Source: an uncultured Aquimarina sp.
Lineage (GTDB): Bacteria; Bacteroidota; Bacteroidia; Flavobacteriales; Flavobacteriaceae
Assembly: GCA_947497175.1 (NCBI GenBank)
Contig: CANMFM010000007.1
Coordinates: 248,001 to 312,000 of the forward strand
Direction of reading: 5' to 3'
DNA: 64,000 bases
The notes under the pieces are model-generated. The model was not told the origin of the DNA. It saw nothing but the letters and a program-made list of their open reading frames with translations, and did not search any database. Shown here in pieces: positions 15,637 through 24,178 of this stretch (positions are counted from its first letter, which is position 1; every line of letters begins with the position of its first letter). The position numbers and the translations under genes are program-made.

Positions 15637-17835
15637 GTGGAAAAAGTGATTATTGAAAAAAGAAGTCTTAAACGATTTCAGAGCAAATACCTACTTATAC
15701 TTGTATGCATATTTTTTTCTTTCAACGCATACAATCAAGTAGAGGTACCTTTAAAGAAACGTACGGAGTTTACTTTTAAGGGGGATTTTACGTTTGTATC
15801 CAATACAATATTAGGAAAGGTTAGTAATGATGATGGATCAGGGATCTTTGATCCGAATAAGAGTTATAACGATGGAGGGTTAAATAACCAATTCCAAATG
15901 GGTTTTATTGATATAGATAATGATCCAAGTACTTTCAATTCGAGTAGTGCAGACTTAACTATAGCTTCTGAATGTAATTCAATTAAACATGTGGGTTTAT
16001 ATTGGACGGCTGCATATGCTGATCAGAAGCGCGAACATGACATCACTACGATTAAAATTAAATATCCCGGACAAGAATCCTACACTACTATAACAGATGG
16101 ACAAATAATACATGATTATTACAATGACGATAAGGCCCTATTCAAACAATATTCATGTTATAAAGATATCACACAAGAGGTATTGAAGCTAAAAAACCCT
16201 TTAGGAACGTATACTTTAGCAAACATTCCTGCTACTACATCAGCAGTTAATAATGATCCAACTTTAGGAAACGGACTTACTGGTGGCTGGACTATGGTTG
16301 TTATTTATGAAGACGATACAAAGCCCAGAAAAAGATTTTATGTGTATGATGGTTTTGTAAACATAGATTCAAAAGCAAAGCCCGTAGCCTTTTCTTTTGA
16401 TAATTTTCAAACGATCCCTAATGGTGCGGTGCATAGCAGGATTGGAGTTATTGCTTTTGAAGGAGATAAAGGAATACGCGGAGATCGTTTTCAGGTAATG
16501 TCTAATGAAACTAATAAGTATAAAAGTTTAGCAGACGGCACAAACCCTATGAACAACTTTTTTAATGCTAATATTACTGAAAACGGAAAAAATATAACCT
16601 CTAGAGTACCCGCAAGTTATAACACCTTAGGGTATGATGCAGACTTATTTGATATTAAAAATGTTCGAAATAGTATTATAGGAAATAATCAAACCGAAGC
16701 AAAATTTAGGCTGTCTACAGATAATGATGGGTATTCTGTTATGGCGGTAGCTTTTAGTGTCGATATATACGAACCCGCTATTCATATTATCAAACGATCA
16801 AAATATGCCGATAATAGCTACGTTCATCCAGATGATATTTTATCGCCAAAACAAGAAATAACCTATCAGCTTACCATACGCAATGATGGAAATGACAATG
16901 CAAAAAACACTATAATCAAGGATGTTTTACCGAAAAATGTTGTTTTTTCAGAAAAATCATTAGTGTTACCTTCAAAAAAGATTAAAACTAAATTTGATCA
17001 ACAATCAAGAACACTTAGTTTTATAATACCTAATAAAATGGTAAAGACAGATAGCGAATCGTTTAAAATTAGCTATAATGTTATTGTTGATACGGCATGC
17101 GAATCTATAGAAACAATCGACGATATTTTAGTAGTTGACCAACCCGTTACTGCTTCTTTTAATGGATCTTTAAATGAAACTGTAAAATATTCTGAAGGAT
17201 ATAATCATATTAATAGATGTAATTTACCGGATTATTATCAGTTTAAACTCGCTATCGATATCAGTAATTTAAATTGTCCTAATGCCAATCGTCTAGTTGC
17301 GATCCCAAAAAAGGAAACCGGAAGTCGTTTTGCGCATATGCAACCGGGTGACTTTGATGAAACAAGTCGATCAAACCATACAGAAAGTGGAGGAATCACA
17401 CCAGATGATATCGTTAAATCTCCGGAACCACCTAAATCATCACTTAAATCTGATCTGGGACTAAATAGAACTATCAATGATTTAATAGATTTAAATGAAA
17501 TCTACTTTGATTTTGATAAGTGGGATATTACCGAAAAAGCTGAAATTGAATTAGACAGAGTTGTTAGAATTATGATCGAAGATTATCCTAATATGGTGAT
17601 CAAGATTGAAACCCATTCTGATAGCCGCGGTGATGAAAACTACAATCTTGATCTATCACAAAAAAGAGCTGAATCAATCTACAACTATTTATTAAGCAAG
17701 AATATTTCTAAAAACAGAATTCTTTCTTATGTTGGATTTGGAGAAAGCAAACCCGTAAATGAATGTAAGGATGGAAAAGATTGCTCTGAAGATCAATACC
17801 AGAAAAACAGAAGATCCAGCTTTGTAATTATGTAA
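15637..17835 (+). CDS. Surface protein with DUF11-like domain and C-terminal OmpA domain
   Basis: 732 residues. A signal sequence (KYLLILVCIFFSFNAYNQ) is followed by a large extracellular module (about 45-375) with the phrase HVGLYWTAAY and the FYVYDGFVNID segment. A DUF11-like Ig domain (QEITYQLTIRNDGNDNA, about 405-480) and then a C-terminal OmpA domain (about 615-732: IYFDFDKWDI, THSDSRGDENYN, LSQKRAESIYNYL, NRRSSFVIM) follow. OmpA domains bind peptidoglycan, so the protein is probably anchored in the outer membrane with its N-terminus outside or periplasmic. The start is a GTG at 15637; another GTG lies three codons on. Function unknown. Confidence 0.75.
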   Translation: MEKVIIEKRSLKRFQSKYLLILVCIFFSFNAYNQVEVPLKKRTEFTFKGDFTFVSNTILGKVSNDDGSGIFDPNKSYNDGGLNNQFQMGFIDIDNDPSTFNSSSADLTIASECNSIKHVGLYWTAAYADQKREHDITTIKIKYPGQESYTTITDGQIIHDYYNDDKALFKQYSCYKDITQEVLKLKNPLGTYTLANIPATTSAVNNDPTLGNGLTGGWTMVVIYEDDTKPRKRFYVYDGFVNIDSKAKPVAFSFDNFQTIPNGAVHSRIGVIAFEGDKGIRGDRFQVMSNETNKYKSLADGTNPMNNFFNANITENGKNITSRVPASYNTLGYDADLFDIKNVRNSIIGNNQTEAKFRLSTDNDGYSVMAVAFSVDIYEPAIHIIKRSKYADNSYVHPDDILSPKQEITYQLTIRNDGNDNAKNTIIKDVLPKNVVFSEKSLVLPSKKIKTKFDQQSRTLSFIIPNKMVKTDSESFKISYNVIVDTACESIETIDDILVVDQPVTASFNGSLNETVKYSEGYNHINRCNLPDYYQFKLAIDISNLNCPNANRLVAIPKKETGSRFAHMQPGDFDETSRSNHTESGGITPDDIVKSPEPPKSSLKSDLGLNRTINDLIDLNEIYFDFDKWDITEKAEIELDRVVRIMIEDYPNMVIKIETHSDSRGDENYNLDLSQKRAESIYNYLLSKNISKNRILSYVGFGESKPVNECKDGKDCSEDQYQKNRRSSFVIM

Positions 17836-17839
17836 TATG

Positions 17840-18490
17840 TTAAGGCGAAAGCCTACATCTGTTCCACTTATTATCTACTGGTGTGCAAGAAAATCGTATG
17901 CGATCATGAAGACGATTAGGTCTTCCTTGCCAAAATTCAAATTCTGTTGGCTGTACACTATATCCGCCCCAAAAAGGAGGTTTTGGTATTTCTTTGCCTT
18001 TATATTGTTCATCAAGATCTTTAAGTCGTTGCTCCAAAACCTCTCTAGAATCGATTACTTCACTTTGTTGAGAAGCCCAAGCCCCCAATTGACTACCTTT
18101 TGGTCTGGATTTAAAATAAGTCGTACTTTTTTCTTCGCTAATTTTTGTTGCAATTCCTTTGATAATAACCTGCCGTTCTAGATTGGGCCAAAAAAATGAA
18201 AGACAAACATTTTTGTTTTCTGCTATTGCTTTTCCTTTCTCTGACTCATAATTCGTATAGAATACGAAACCATGCTCATCATAATGTTTCAATAATACTA
18301 CTCTATTCTTTGGAAAACCATCCAAACCCAAGGTAGTAATTGTCATTGCATTTGTTTCTTCAACACCTCCGGCATGTTCAACTTCTGCAAACCAATCAGA
18401 AAATAATACAAAAGGAGAATCTGTAAGGTCTTTTTCTTCTAAAAAATTCTTTTCGTATGATTTTCTATATTCTGTAAGGTCTCTATTCAT
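17840..18490 (-). CDS. pdxH: Pyridoxamine 5'-phosphate oxidase
   Basis: A 216-residue FMN enzyme that oxidises pyridoxine or pyridoxamine 5'-phosphate to pyridoxal 5'-phosphate. Visible features: NAMTITTLGLDGFPKNRVVLLK, FYTNYESEKGKAI, LSFFWPNLERQVIIKG, RPKGSQLGAWASQQS, and the C-terminal EFWQGRPNRLHDRIRF which carries PLP-binding residues and ends in RLSP. The length is standard. It is the last gene of the leftward run beginning at pyrR and lies five bases from the convergent OmpA-type gene. Confidence 0.97.
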   Translation of the reverse strand: MNRDLTEYRKSYEKNFLEEKDLTDSPFVLFSDWFAEVEHAGGVEETNAMTITTLGLDGFPKNRVVLLKHYDEHGFVFYTNYESEKGKAIAENKNVCLSFFWPNLERQVIIKGIATKISEEKSTTYFKSRPKGSQLGAWASQQSEVIDSREVLEQRLKDLDEQYKGKEIPKPPFWGGYSVQPTEFEFWQGRPNRLHDRIRFSCTPVDNKWNRCRLSP

Positions 18491-18559
18491 GATAAAAAAA
18501 TATAATGCAATTTACCAAATTTGTAACTCAAAAATCAATACTGTATCAGGGTAAATAAA

Positions 18560-19465
18560 TTAAAATTCGAACACTGTACCGTCATCTCCTATTTCGACAT
18601 TATTAAAAACGGTTTTTGCTTCTTGTTTAAATAATTTTATGTCGCCGTATCGGGTAGAATAATGTCCTAAAATCAATGTTCCTACTTTAGCCTTTTTAGC
18701 AATCGTAGCCGCTTCTATTGCCGAGCTATGCCCTGTAGTTGCACACAAATGTTTATGACTTTCCAAAAATGTGGATTCATGATATAAGGCAGTAACCTCT
18801 GTAATCAAAGGGATTTTTGCCTCATCATACCGCGTATCACTACAATATGCATAGCTTTTAGTGGGTTTAGGCTCGTCGGTAAGTTCTGCATTAGGAACAA
18901 TGGTCCCATCATCAAGAATAATATCTTTCCCTTTTTTAATCGAACGGTAATACGCTTTGTCGATGTCGTAATTCATCACTTTGCTCATCAACAGCTTTCG
19001 GTCGCCTGGCTTTTCTTGAAATAAAAAGCCATTACAGTACACTCGATGTTGTAAGGGTATTGTTTTTACAATAATCGTTTCATCTTCGAAAACAACTTCT
19101 GACTCTGTACTTGTAAGTTCATGAAAATGCAAAGGATAATCAGTCCAAGAGTTAGAAAGCTTGAGCTGTAAAGTTATCGCTTCTTTAATGCCTTTTGGTC
19201 CGTGTATATGTAAAGGCGTGTCTCTACTTAACATCCTAAATGTTGATACTAAGCCTATTAATCCAAAAAAGTGATCCCCATGAAGGTGTGAAATAAAAAT
19301 GTGCTGTATTCTGGAAAATTTGACTTTATTGCGTCTCAACTCGACTTGCGTACCTTCACCACAATCAATTAAGAAAGTGTGATTGTTTATTTCTAAAACC
19401 TGAGAAGTAGGATTTGTAAATGTTCTGGGAGTCGCTGAGTAGCACCCTAAAATAGTAAGTTTCAA
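18560..19465 (-). CDS. rnz: Ribonuclease Z
   Basis: A 301-residue metallo-beta-lactamase-fold endonuclease for 3' processing of tRNA. It has the zinc motif SHLHGDH (H60, H62, D64, H65) followed by FFGLIGL, later YCSDTRYDE and the HSSAIEAATIAKKA and LILGHYSTRY segments with the remaining histidines. The N-terminus MKLTILGCYSATPRTFTNPT matches the family and implies a TTG start at 19465, as no ATG is near. It follows the thioredoxin gene by 64 bases. Confidence 0.95.
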   Translation of the reverse strand: MKLTILGCYSATPRTFTNPTSQVLEINNHTFLIDCGEGTQVELRRNKVKFSRIQHIFISHLHGDHFFGLIGLVSTFRMLSRDTPLHIHGPKGIKEAITLQLKLSNSWTDYPLHFHELTSTESEVVFEDETIIVKTIPLQHRVYCNGFLFQEKPGDRKLLMSKVMNYDIDKAYYRSIKKGKDIILDDGTIVPNAELTDEPKPTKSYAYCSDTRYDEAKIPLITEVTALYHESTFLESHKHLCATTGHSSAIEAATIAKKAKVGTLILGHYSTRYGDIKLFKQEAKTVFNNVEIGDDGTVFEF

Positions 19466-19529
19466 AATTATTTTTCCTCTTAATTATATTAGATCATCAA
19501 TATACCTAATCGTTTATATTATTAATTGC

Positions 19530-19988
19530 TTAATGCCCAAAAGAATCAAACGAAGTTAGCAAAGATATATATCCATTAACATCGAGATCTCTTCTGTATC
19601 CAGTAGCACCTAAAACAATGCCTTCTTTAGTAAGAATTAATATCGCAGGAAAAACCATTCTTTTATTGTATCGATCTGCTAATTCAAGATTTTTCTTTTT
19701 CTGTTCTTTAGAAATTCTATTTTTTTTTCGTCTCGGAAAATCAGCTTTTACCCACACATATTTTTGATCGGCAAATTCTGAAAATTCATTACTAGACAAA
19801 ACATTCTTTTCTAATTTAATGCATGGAGGGCACCAATCAGATCCTGTAAAAAATAAAACAATTTTTTGATCTTTTTCTTTGGCCATAGCTATTGCTTCGT
19901 CAATATCGTATTGCCAATTTTGTGCATTCACGATTGTAAACGAAAATATTGAAAAAATTACTACGATAAATGAGGCTATTTTATTCAT
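19530..19988 (-). CDS. Secreted thioredoxin-fold protein
   Basis: 152 residues: a signal peptide (MNKIASFIVVIFSIFSFTIVNA) followed by a thioredoxin-like domain. The active site is WCPPC (C53, C56) after LFFTGSD, typical of the thioredoxin_7/DUF255-like periplasmic group. It probably reduces or exchanges disulfides in the periplasm. The basic segment RRKKNRISKEQKKKN (about 84-98) is a family insertion. It lies between the STAS-like gene and rnz in a leftward cluster. Confidence 0.8.
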   Translation of the reverse strand: MNKIASFIVVIFSIFSFTIVNAQNWQYDIDEAIAMAKEKDQKIVLFFTGSDWCPPCIKLEKNVLSSNEFSEFADQKYVWVKADFPRRKKNRISKEQKKKNLELADRYNKRMVFPAILILTKEGIVLGATGYRRDLDVNGYISLLTSFDSFGH

Positions 19989-20039
19989 AGAGTTTCAGAC
20001 GGGAAATTATAAGGTGGATTACAAAAAAATACTATTTTT

Positions 20040-20372
20040 TTAAAAATCCAGGTCTCTTTCAATTTCTTCCATCTCGACTAGATCATATGCCTCTTGCAAT
20101 GTAGGAACGATTGTAATCTCACTTGGCGTATCTTCATATGATATTTTATCTGTGACTATTACAAATGAACGTTTTGCCGCCTTGTGCGTATTGGATATTC
20201 GTAAAAACTCATTCACATCATCTTTTGTAAACTGTTTCAATGAAAATAAATTGACAATAATGTTATCATTTTTTAAGGACTCATATTTATCCTCGAGGCC
20301 TTTAACAAATTCAACAACAGTTGTTTTTTCTTGCGTAATAATGGTAGTAGAACCTTCTTTATTAAAAATCAT
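20040..20372 (-). CDS. Small STAS-like protein downstream of pyrB
   Basis: 110 residues with alternating beta strands and helices (NNIIVNLFSL, RSFVIVTDK, EITIVPTLQEAYDLVEMEEIERDL) that fit a STAS/SpoIIAA-like fold. The start lies two bases after the pyrB stop, so it is cotranslated with pyrB. Proteins of this kind in related genomes are sometimes labelled ribonuclease Z because of the neighbouring rnz, but no metal-binding motif is present and that name would be wrong here. Function unknown. Confidence 0.65.
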   Translation of the reverse strand: MIFNKEGSTTIITQEKTTVVEFVKGLEDKYESLKNDNIIVNLFSLKQFTKDDVNEFLRISNTHKAAKRSFVIVTDKISYEDTPSEITIVPTLQEAYDLVEMEEIERDLDF

Positions 20373-20374
20373 AG

Positions 20375-21304
20375 TTATCGTTTAATTTTTGAAGCTAAAA
20401 GATATATTACAGCCATTCTCACTGCTACCCCATTCTGAACCTGATCTAATATAATGGCTTGATTAGAATCAGCAACATCACTAGTGATTTCTACGCCACG
20501 ATTGATGGGCCCTGGGTGCATAATTACAATTTCTTTATTAAGACTTTCCAATAACTTTTTGTTTACTCCGTATTGTTGCGTATACTCTCTCGTTGATGGA
20601 AAATAACTAATCTCCATCCTCTCATTTTGTACACGAAGCATATTAGCAATATCACACCACTCTAATGCCTTTTTAAGGTTGGTTTCTACTTTAACTCCAA
20701 GTTTTTCAATATATCTTGGCATCAACGTCATGGGGCCACAGACTTTTACTTCTGCGCCTTGCAGTTTTAAGGCAAAAATATTTGAGAGCGCTACTCTAGA
20801 ATGTAAAATATCTCCAACAATAACCACTTTTTTTCCGGCCACTTCTCCTAATCTTTCTCTTATAGAGTATGAATCAAGCAGTGCTTGTGTGGGATGTTCA
20901 TGAGCACCATCACCTGCATTAACAATACTGGCATTAACGTGTTTTGAAAGAAAAACACCTGCTCCAGGATTTGGATGCCTCATCACGACCATATCGACTT
21001 TCATAGAAAGAATATTGTTAACGGTATCTATAAGGGTCTCTCCTTTTTTGACTGAGGAAGAAGCTGCGGAAAAATTGATCACATCGGCAGAAAGTCTTTT
21101 TTCTGCTAATTCAAAAGAAAGTCTGGTTCGAGTACTATTCTCAAAAAAGAGATTAGCAATAGTTATATCTCTAAGCGAAGGAACTTTTTTGATAGGGCGA
21201 TTAATAACTTCTTTGAAATGATCTGCGGTTTCAAAGATGAGATTAATATCTTGTTGGTTTAGATATTTTATTCCAAGTAAGTGATTTACACTTAATTCAC
21301 TCAT
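20375..21304 (-). CDS. pyrB: Aspartate carbamoyltransferase catalytic subunit
   Basis: 309 residues. It condenses carbamoyl phosphate with aspartate in pyrimidine synthesis. The carbamoyl phosphate motif FFENSTRTRLSFELAEKRL is at 53-71, with MRHPNPGAG and the DGAHEHPTQALLD motif following, and MHPGPINRG near 270. The length is normal. It lies 35 bases after pyrR and is linked to the STAS-like gene. No pyrI regulatory subunit is seen nearby. Confidence 0.97.
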   Translation of the reverse strand: MSELSVNHLLGIKYLNQQDINLIFETADHFKEVINRPIKKVPSLRDITIANLFFENSTRTRLSFELAEKRLSADVINFSAASSSVKKGETLIDTVNNILSMKVDMVVMRHPNPGAGVFLSKHVNASIVNAGDGAHEHPTQALLDSYSIRERLGEVAGKKVVIVGDILHSRVALSNIFALKLQGAEVKVCGPMTLMPRYIEKLGVKVETNLKKALEWCDIANMLRVQNERMEISYFPSTREYTQQYGVNKKLLESLNKEIVIMHPGPINRGVEITSDVADSNQAIILDQVQNGVAVRMAVIYLLASKIKR

Positions 21305-21339
21305 TTCTAATCTTAAGTATTTAAAAAATTATCAAATCT

Positions 21340-21879
21340 CTACTGACTTACCAAATACACTGCATCTTCTCCTTCATTCTCTGTCCAATGTACTTTTACT
21401 TTTTCTTGATTAATAGCATCTACTTGTCGCCCTCGATAATTTGGTTGTATTGGAAGATGTCTGCTAAAGCGTCTGTCGATGAGTGTTAATAGTTCGATTT
21501 CTTGTGGTCTTCCAAAAGATTGTACAGCGGTTAAAGCTGCTCTTATGCTTCGCCCTGTATACAATACATCATCTATAAACACAACTCTCTTGTCTTCTAC
21601 AACAAAATTAATATGGGTTTTATTTGCCTCTAACGGCTTATCGCTTCGTCTAAAATCATCTCTATAAAAAGTAATATCAAGATACCCCAATTGTATATTA
21701 TCTACCTGATAATCATCTCTTAAAATTTGGCAAATTCTATCTGCTAAAAACTTTCCTCTAGGTTGTACACCGATGAGTACGGTATTCTTAAAATGCGTAT
21801 GATTTTCTATTAATTGACAAGCCAAACGGTGCAGAATTATATCTATTTCTTTTGCACTAAGTAGTAATTTTTGACTCAT
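21340..21879 (-). CDS. pyrR: Bifunctional PyrR: pyr regulator / uracil phosphoribosyltransferase
   Basis: A 179-residue type I phosphoribosyltransferase with the PRPP loop VFIDDVLYTGRSIRAAL, plus GVQPRG and LIDRRFSRHLPIQPNYRG segments typical of PyrR. In Bacillus it binds pyr mRNA to promote attenuation and also makes UMP from uracil. The ATG at 21879 was chosen over an upstream TTG. The promoter box at 21905-21912 leaves only about 20 nt of leader, too short for a Bacillus-type attenuator upstream of pyrR itself. Confidence 0.93.
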   Translation of the reverse strand: MSQKLLLSAKEIDIILHRLACQLIENHTHFKNTVLIGVQPRGKFLADRICQILRDDYQVDNIQLGYLDITFYRDDFRRSDKPLEANKTHINFVVEDKRVVFIDDVLYTGRSIRAALTAVQSFGRPQEIELLTLIDRRFSRHLPIQPNYRGRQVDAINQEKVKVHWTENEGEDAVYLVSQ

Positions 21880-21904
21880 AAGCTCCAAATGGATATCTGG
21901 AATA

Positions 21905-21912
21905 CAAAAGTA
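21905..21912 (-). promoter_or_regulatory. -7 promoter box of the pyrR operon
   Basis: On the minus strand TACTTTTG matches TAnnTTTG; the start of transcription would be near 21898, about 19 nt before the pyrR ATG. Confidence 0.55.
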
Positions 21913-21983
21913 GTGAAATTTTAGAATTAATACAGCAGACTACCCTTATAAGTTTAAGAAAGTAATCACTATTCTAAAAAAAC

Positions 21984-22011
21984 AAAAAAAGCCGTTCTTT
22001 TGAACGGCTTT
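21984..22011 (-). terminator. rpsA terminator
   Basis: A perfect 10-base stem (AAAGCCGTTC / GAACGGCTTT) with a 4-base loop, followed on the minus strand by a run of T. It lies 25 bases after the rpsA stop and upstream of the pyrR promoter. Confidence 0.85.
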
Positions 22012-22035
22012 AACTATACTAAAAAAAATTGAGAA

Positions 22036-23850
22036 CTATTTCCCTCCTTTTTCCATTTTAGCTTTAAGGTCTGCTAACGCATCGATATCACCAAGCGTAG
22101 TCTTTTCTGCTGAACTAGTAGCAGCTTTCTTAGCGGCTTGTTTTACGATCTTAGCTTCTTCTTCTCTAAACAATGCTGTGTGAGATGCAACCACTCTTTT
22201 GAATTCTTTACTAAATTCAATAATTTGGAATTCTGCTTCATCACCCTTCTTAAGCTTGCTACCATCTTCTTTTTCAAGATGACGAGAAGGCACAAACGCA
22301 ACGATATCTTCGTTAAAATCGATAGTCGCTCCTTTGTCTACAATTTCAGCAATTGTAGCCGTGTGCTTAGTTCCTAAACCAAACTCAGTCTCATACTTAT
22401 CCCAAGGATTTTCTTCGGTTTGTTTGTGTCCAAGGCTTAGTTTACGACCTTCAACATCTAATTCAAGAACAACAACTTCTAATTTGTCTCCTACATTAGT
22501 AAAGTCTGATGGGTGCTTAATTTTCTTAGTCCAAGAAAGGTCTGAGATATAGATCAATCCATCAATACCTTCTTCTAACTCTACAAATACACCAAAGTTA
22601 GTGAAGTTACGCACAATACCAGTGTGTTTAGAACCTACAGGGTATTTTGTCGTAATATCAGTCCATGGATCTGGAGTCAATTGCTTGATACCAAGAGACA
22701 TTTTTCTTTCTTCTCTATCTAAAGTAAGTATTACTGCTTCTACTTCGTCACCAACTTTTACGAAATCTTGTGCAGAACGTAAGTGAGTTGACCATGACAT
22801 TTCAGAAACGTGAATTAATCCTTCTACTCCTTCTTCAACTTCGATAAATGCTCCATAATCTGCGATTACAACAACTTTACCTTTAACCTTATCGCCTACT
22901 TTAAGTTCTTTATCAAGAGCTTCCCATGGGTGAGGCTTTAATTGTTTAAGACCTAATTGGATACGAGTCTTAGCTTCATCAAAGTCTAGGATTACTACAT
23001 TTAATTTCTGATCAAGTTCTACGATCTCATTTGGATGGTTGATTCTTGACCAAGAAAGGTCTGTAATATGAATAAGTCCGTCAACTCCTCCAAGATCAAC
23101 AAATACACCATAAGAAGTAACATTCTTAACTGTACCTTCTAACACTTGACCTTTTTCTAATTGACCAATAATTTCTTTTTTCTGTTCTTCGATATCAGCT
23201 TCGATAAGTGCTTTATGAGATACAACAACGTTTTTAAATTCGTGGTTGATTTTTACCACTTTAAATTCCATTGTTTTACCAACATATGCATCATAATCAC
23301 GAATAGGCTTAACATCAATTTGTGAACCTGGTAAGAACGCTTCGATACCGAATACGTCTACGATCATACCTCCTTTAGTTCTACATTTCACGAAACCGTT
23401 TACAATTTCACCAGAATCGTGAGCTGCATTTACTCTGTCCCATGCTTTGATAACACGAGCTTTACGGTGTGACAAGATTAACTGACCTGTTGCGTCTTCA
23501 CGCACATCAATTAAAACCTCTACCTTGTCTCCTACTTTAAGATCAGGATTGTAACGGAATTCATTTAATGAAATAACACCTTCGCTCTTTGCGTTGATAT
23601 CAATAATAGCATCACGATCAGTAATATTAATTACTGTTCCGTCTACTACCTCATCATTAAGAGTGTCTACGAAGTTTTCTGCAACTAAGTTTTCAAACTC
23701 CTCTAATTTAGAGTCTGCGATAGGATCAATTCCTTCTTCGTAATTGTGCCAGTTAAAATCTTTTAAAAATTGCTCAGGATTTGCTTGTTGTTCAGATACT
23801 GCTGGAGTCTCTACTTCCTGAACTTCTGTGTTTTTTGTTTCTTCAGACAT
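22036..23850 (-). CDS. rpsA: 30S ribosomal protein S1
   Basis: 604 residues with six S1 (OB-fold) repeats at about 60-125, 140-205, 225-295, 312-382, 400-470 and 485-555. Repeats 3 to 5 have the consensus GVFVDLGGVDGLIHITDLSW type, and the outer ones are more divergent. S1 brings mRNA to the 30S subunit, which matters in Bacteroidota where Shine-Dalgarno sites are rare. The acidic N-terminus (1-45) and an Ala/Lys-rich tail flank the repeats. It has its own promoter and terminator, so it is a single-gene unit. Confidence 0.97.
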   Translation of the reverse strand: MSEETKNTEVQEVETPAVSEQQANPEQFLKDFNWHNYEEGIDPIADSKLEEFENLVAENFVDTLNDEVVDGTVINITDRDAIIDINAKSEGVISLNEFRYNPDLKVGDKVEVLIDVREDATGQLILSHRKARVIKAWDRVNAAHDSGEIVNGFVKCRTKGGMIVDVFGIEAFLPGSQIDVKPIRDYDAYVGKTMEFKVVKINHEFKNVVVSHKALIEADIEEQKKEIIGQLEKGQVLEGTVKNVTSYGVFVDLGGVDGLIHITDLSWSRINHPNEIVELDQKLNVVILDFDEAKTRIQLGLKQLKPHPWEALDKELKVGDKVKGKVVVIADYGAFIEVEEGVEGLIHVSEMSWSTHLRSAQDFVKVGDEVEAVILTLDREERKMSLGIKQLTPDPWTDITTKYPVGSKHTGIVRNFTNFGVFVELEEGIDGLIYISDLSWTKKIKHPSDFTNVGDKLEVVVLELDVEGRKLSLGHKQTEENPWDKYETEFGLGTKHTATIAEIVDKGATIDFNEDIVAFVPSRHLEKEDGSKLKKGDEAEFQIIEFSKEFKRVVASHTALFREEEAKIVKQAAKKAATSSAEKTTLGDIDALADLKAKMEKGGK

Positions 23851-24178
23851 TGAAGATAAAATTTGTATTCTGTATATTATTGAGAATCAAGACGAAAATT
23901 ATACAGAAGCGTTAAAATAAATTTATATCATTCCTTTTATACTCTCTTACTCGCTAAAAGGAGTGCAAAAGTACGATTTAAATTCTTATAAAACAATTTT
24001 TAAATAATTGAGTTACTGAGCATTTGAGTTTGAGTAGATTTGGATTTAGCAACAAAAATCGACTTCCATACTAAATATTCTGATCGATGTAACAAAAAAA
24101 AAAATATGTTGCGCTATTAAATTTTTAAGTTTTAGATATGCTTTTCCCTAAAGACTCATAAAATCAAAGACTCACATA
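23851..24178. other. rpsA 5' region
   Basis: 328 bases between the rpsA ATG and the stop of the PD40-OmpA gene. It holds the rpsA promoter (23966-23996) and thus a leader of about 110 nt. The rest (23997-24178) is AT-rich with a run of A at 24095-24105 and no supported gene. Confidence 0.5.
23966..23996 (-). promoter_or_regulatory. rpsA promoter
   Basis: On the minus strand TTG (23996-23994), 20 bases, then TACTTTTG (23973-23966): both the -33 and -7 elements of a Bacteroidota promoter. The transcription start would be near 23960, giving a leader of about 110 nt. Confidence 0.6.

Noticed and set aside
19463..19470. TAATTTTG box on the minus strand at the rnz start
   Set aside because: It would place the transcription start inside rnz, whose TTG start is supported by the conserved N-terminus; taken as chance.
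20040..20372. Ribonuclease Z label for the small protein after pyrB
   Set aside because: No HxHxDH motif and only 110 residues; the real rnz is at 18560.
23966..23973. Reading TACTTTTG before rpsA as part of a small ORF
   Set aside because: It is better explained as a promoter, with a TTG element 20 bases upstream.
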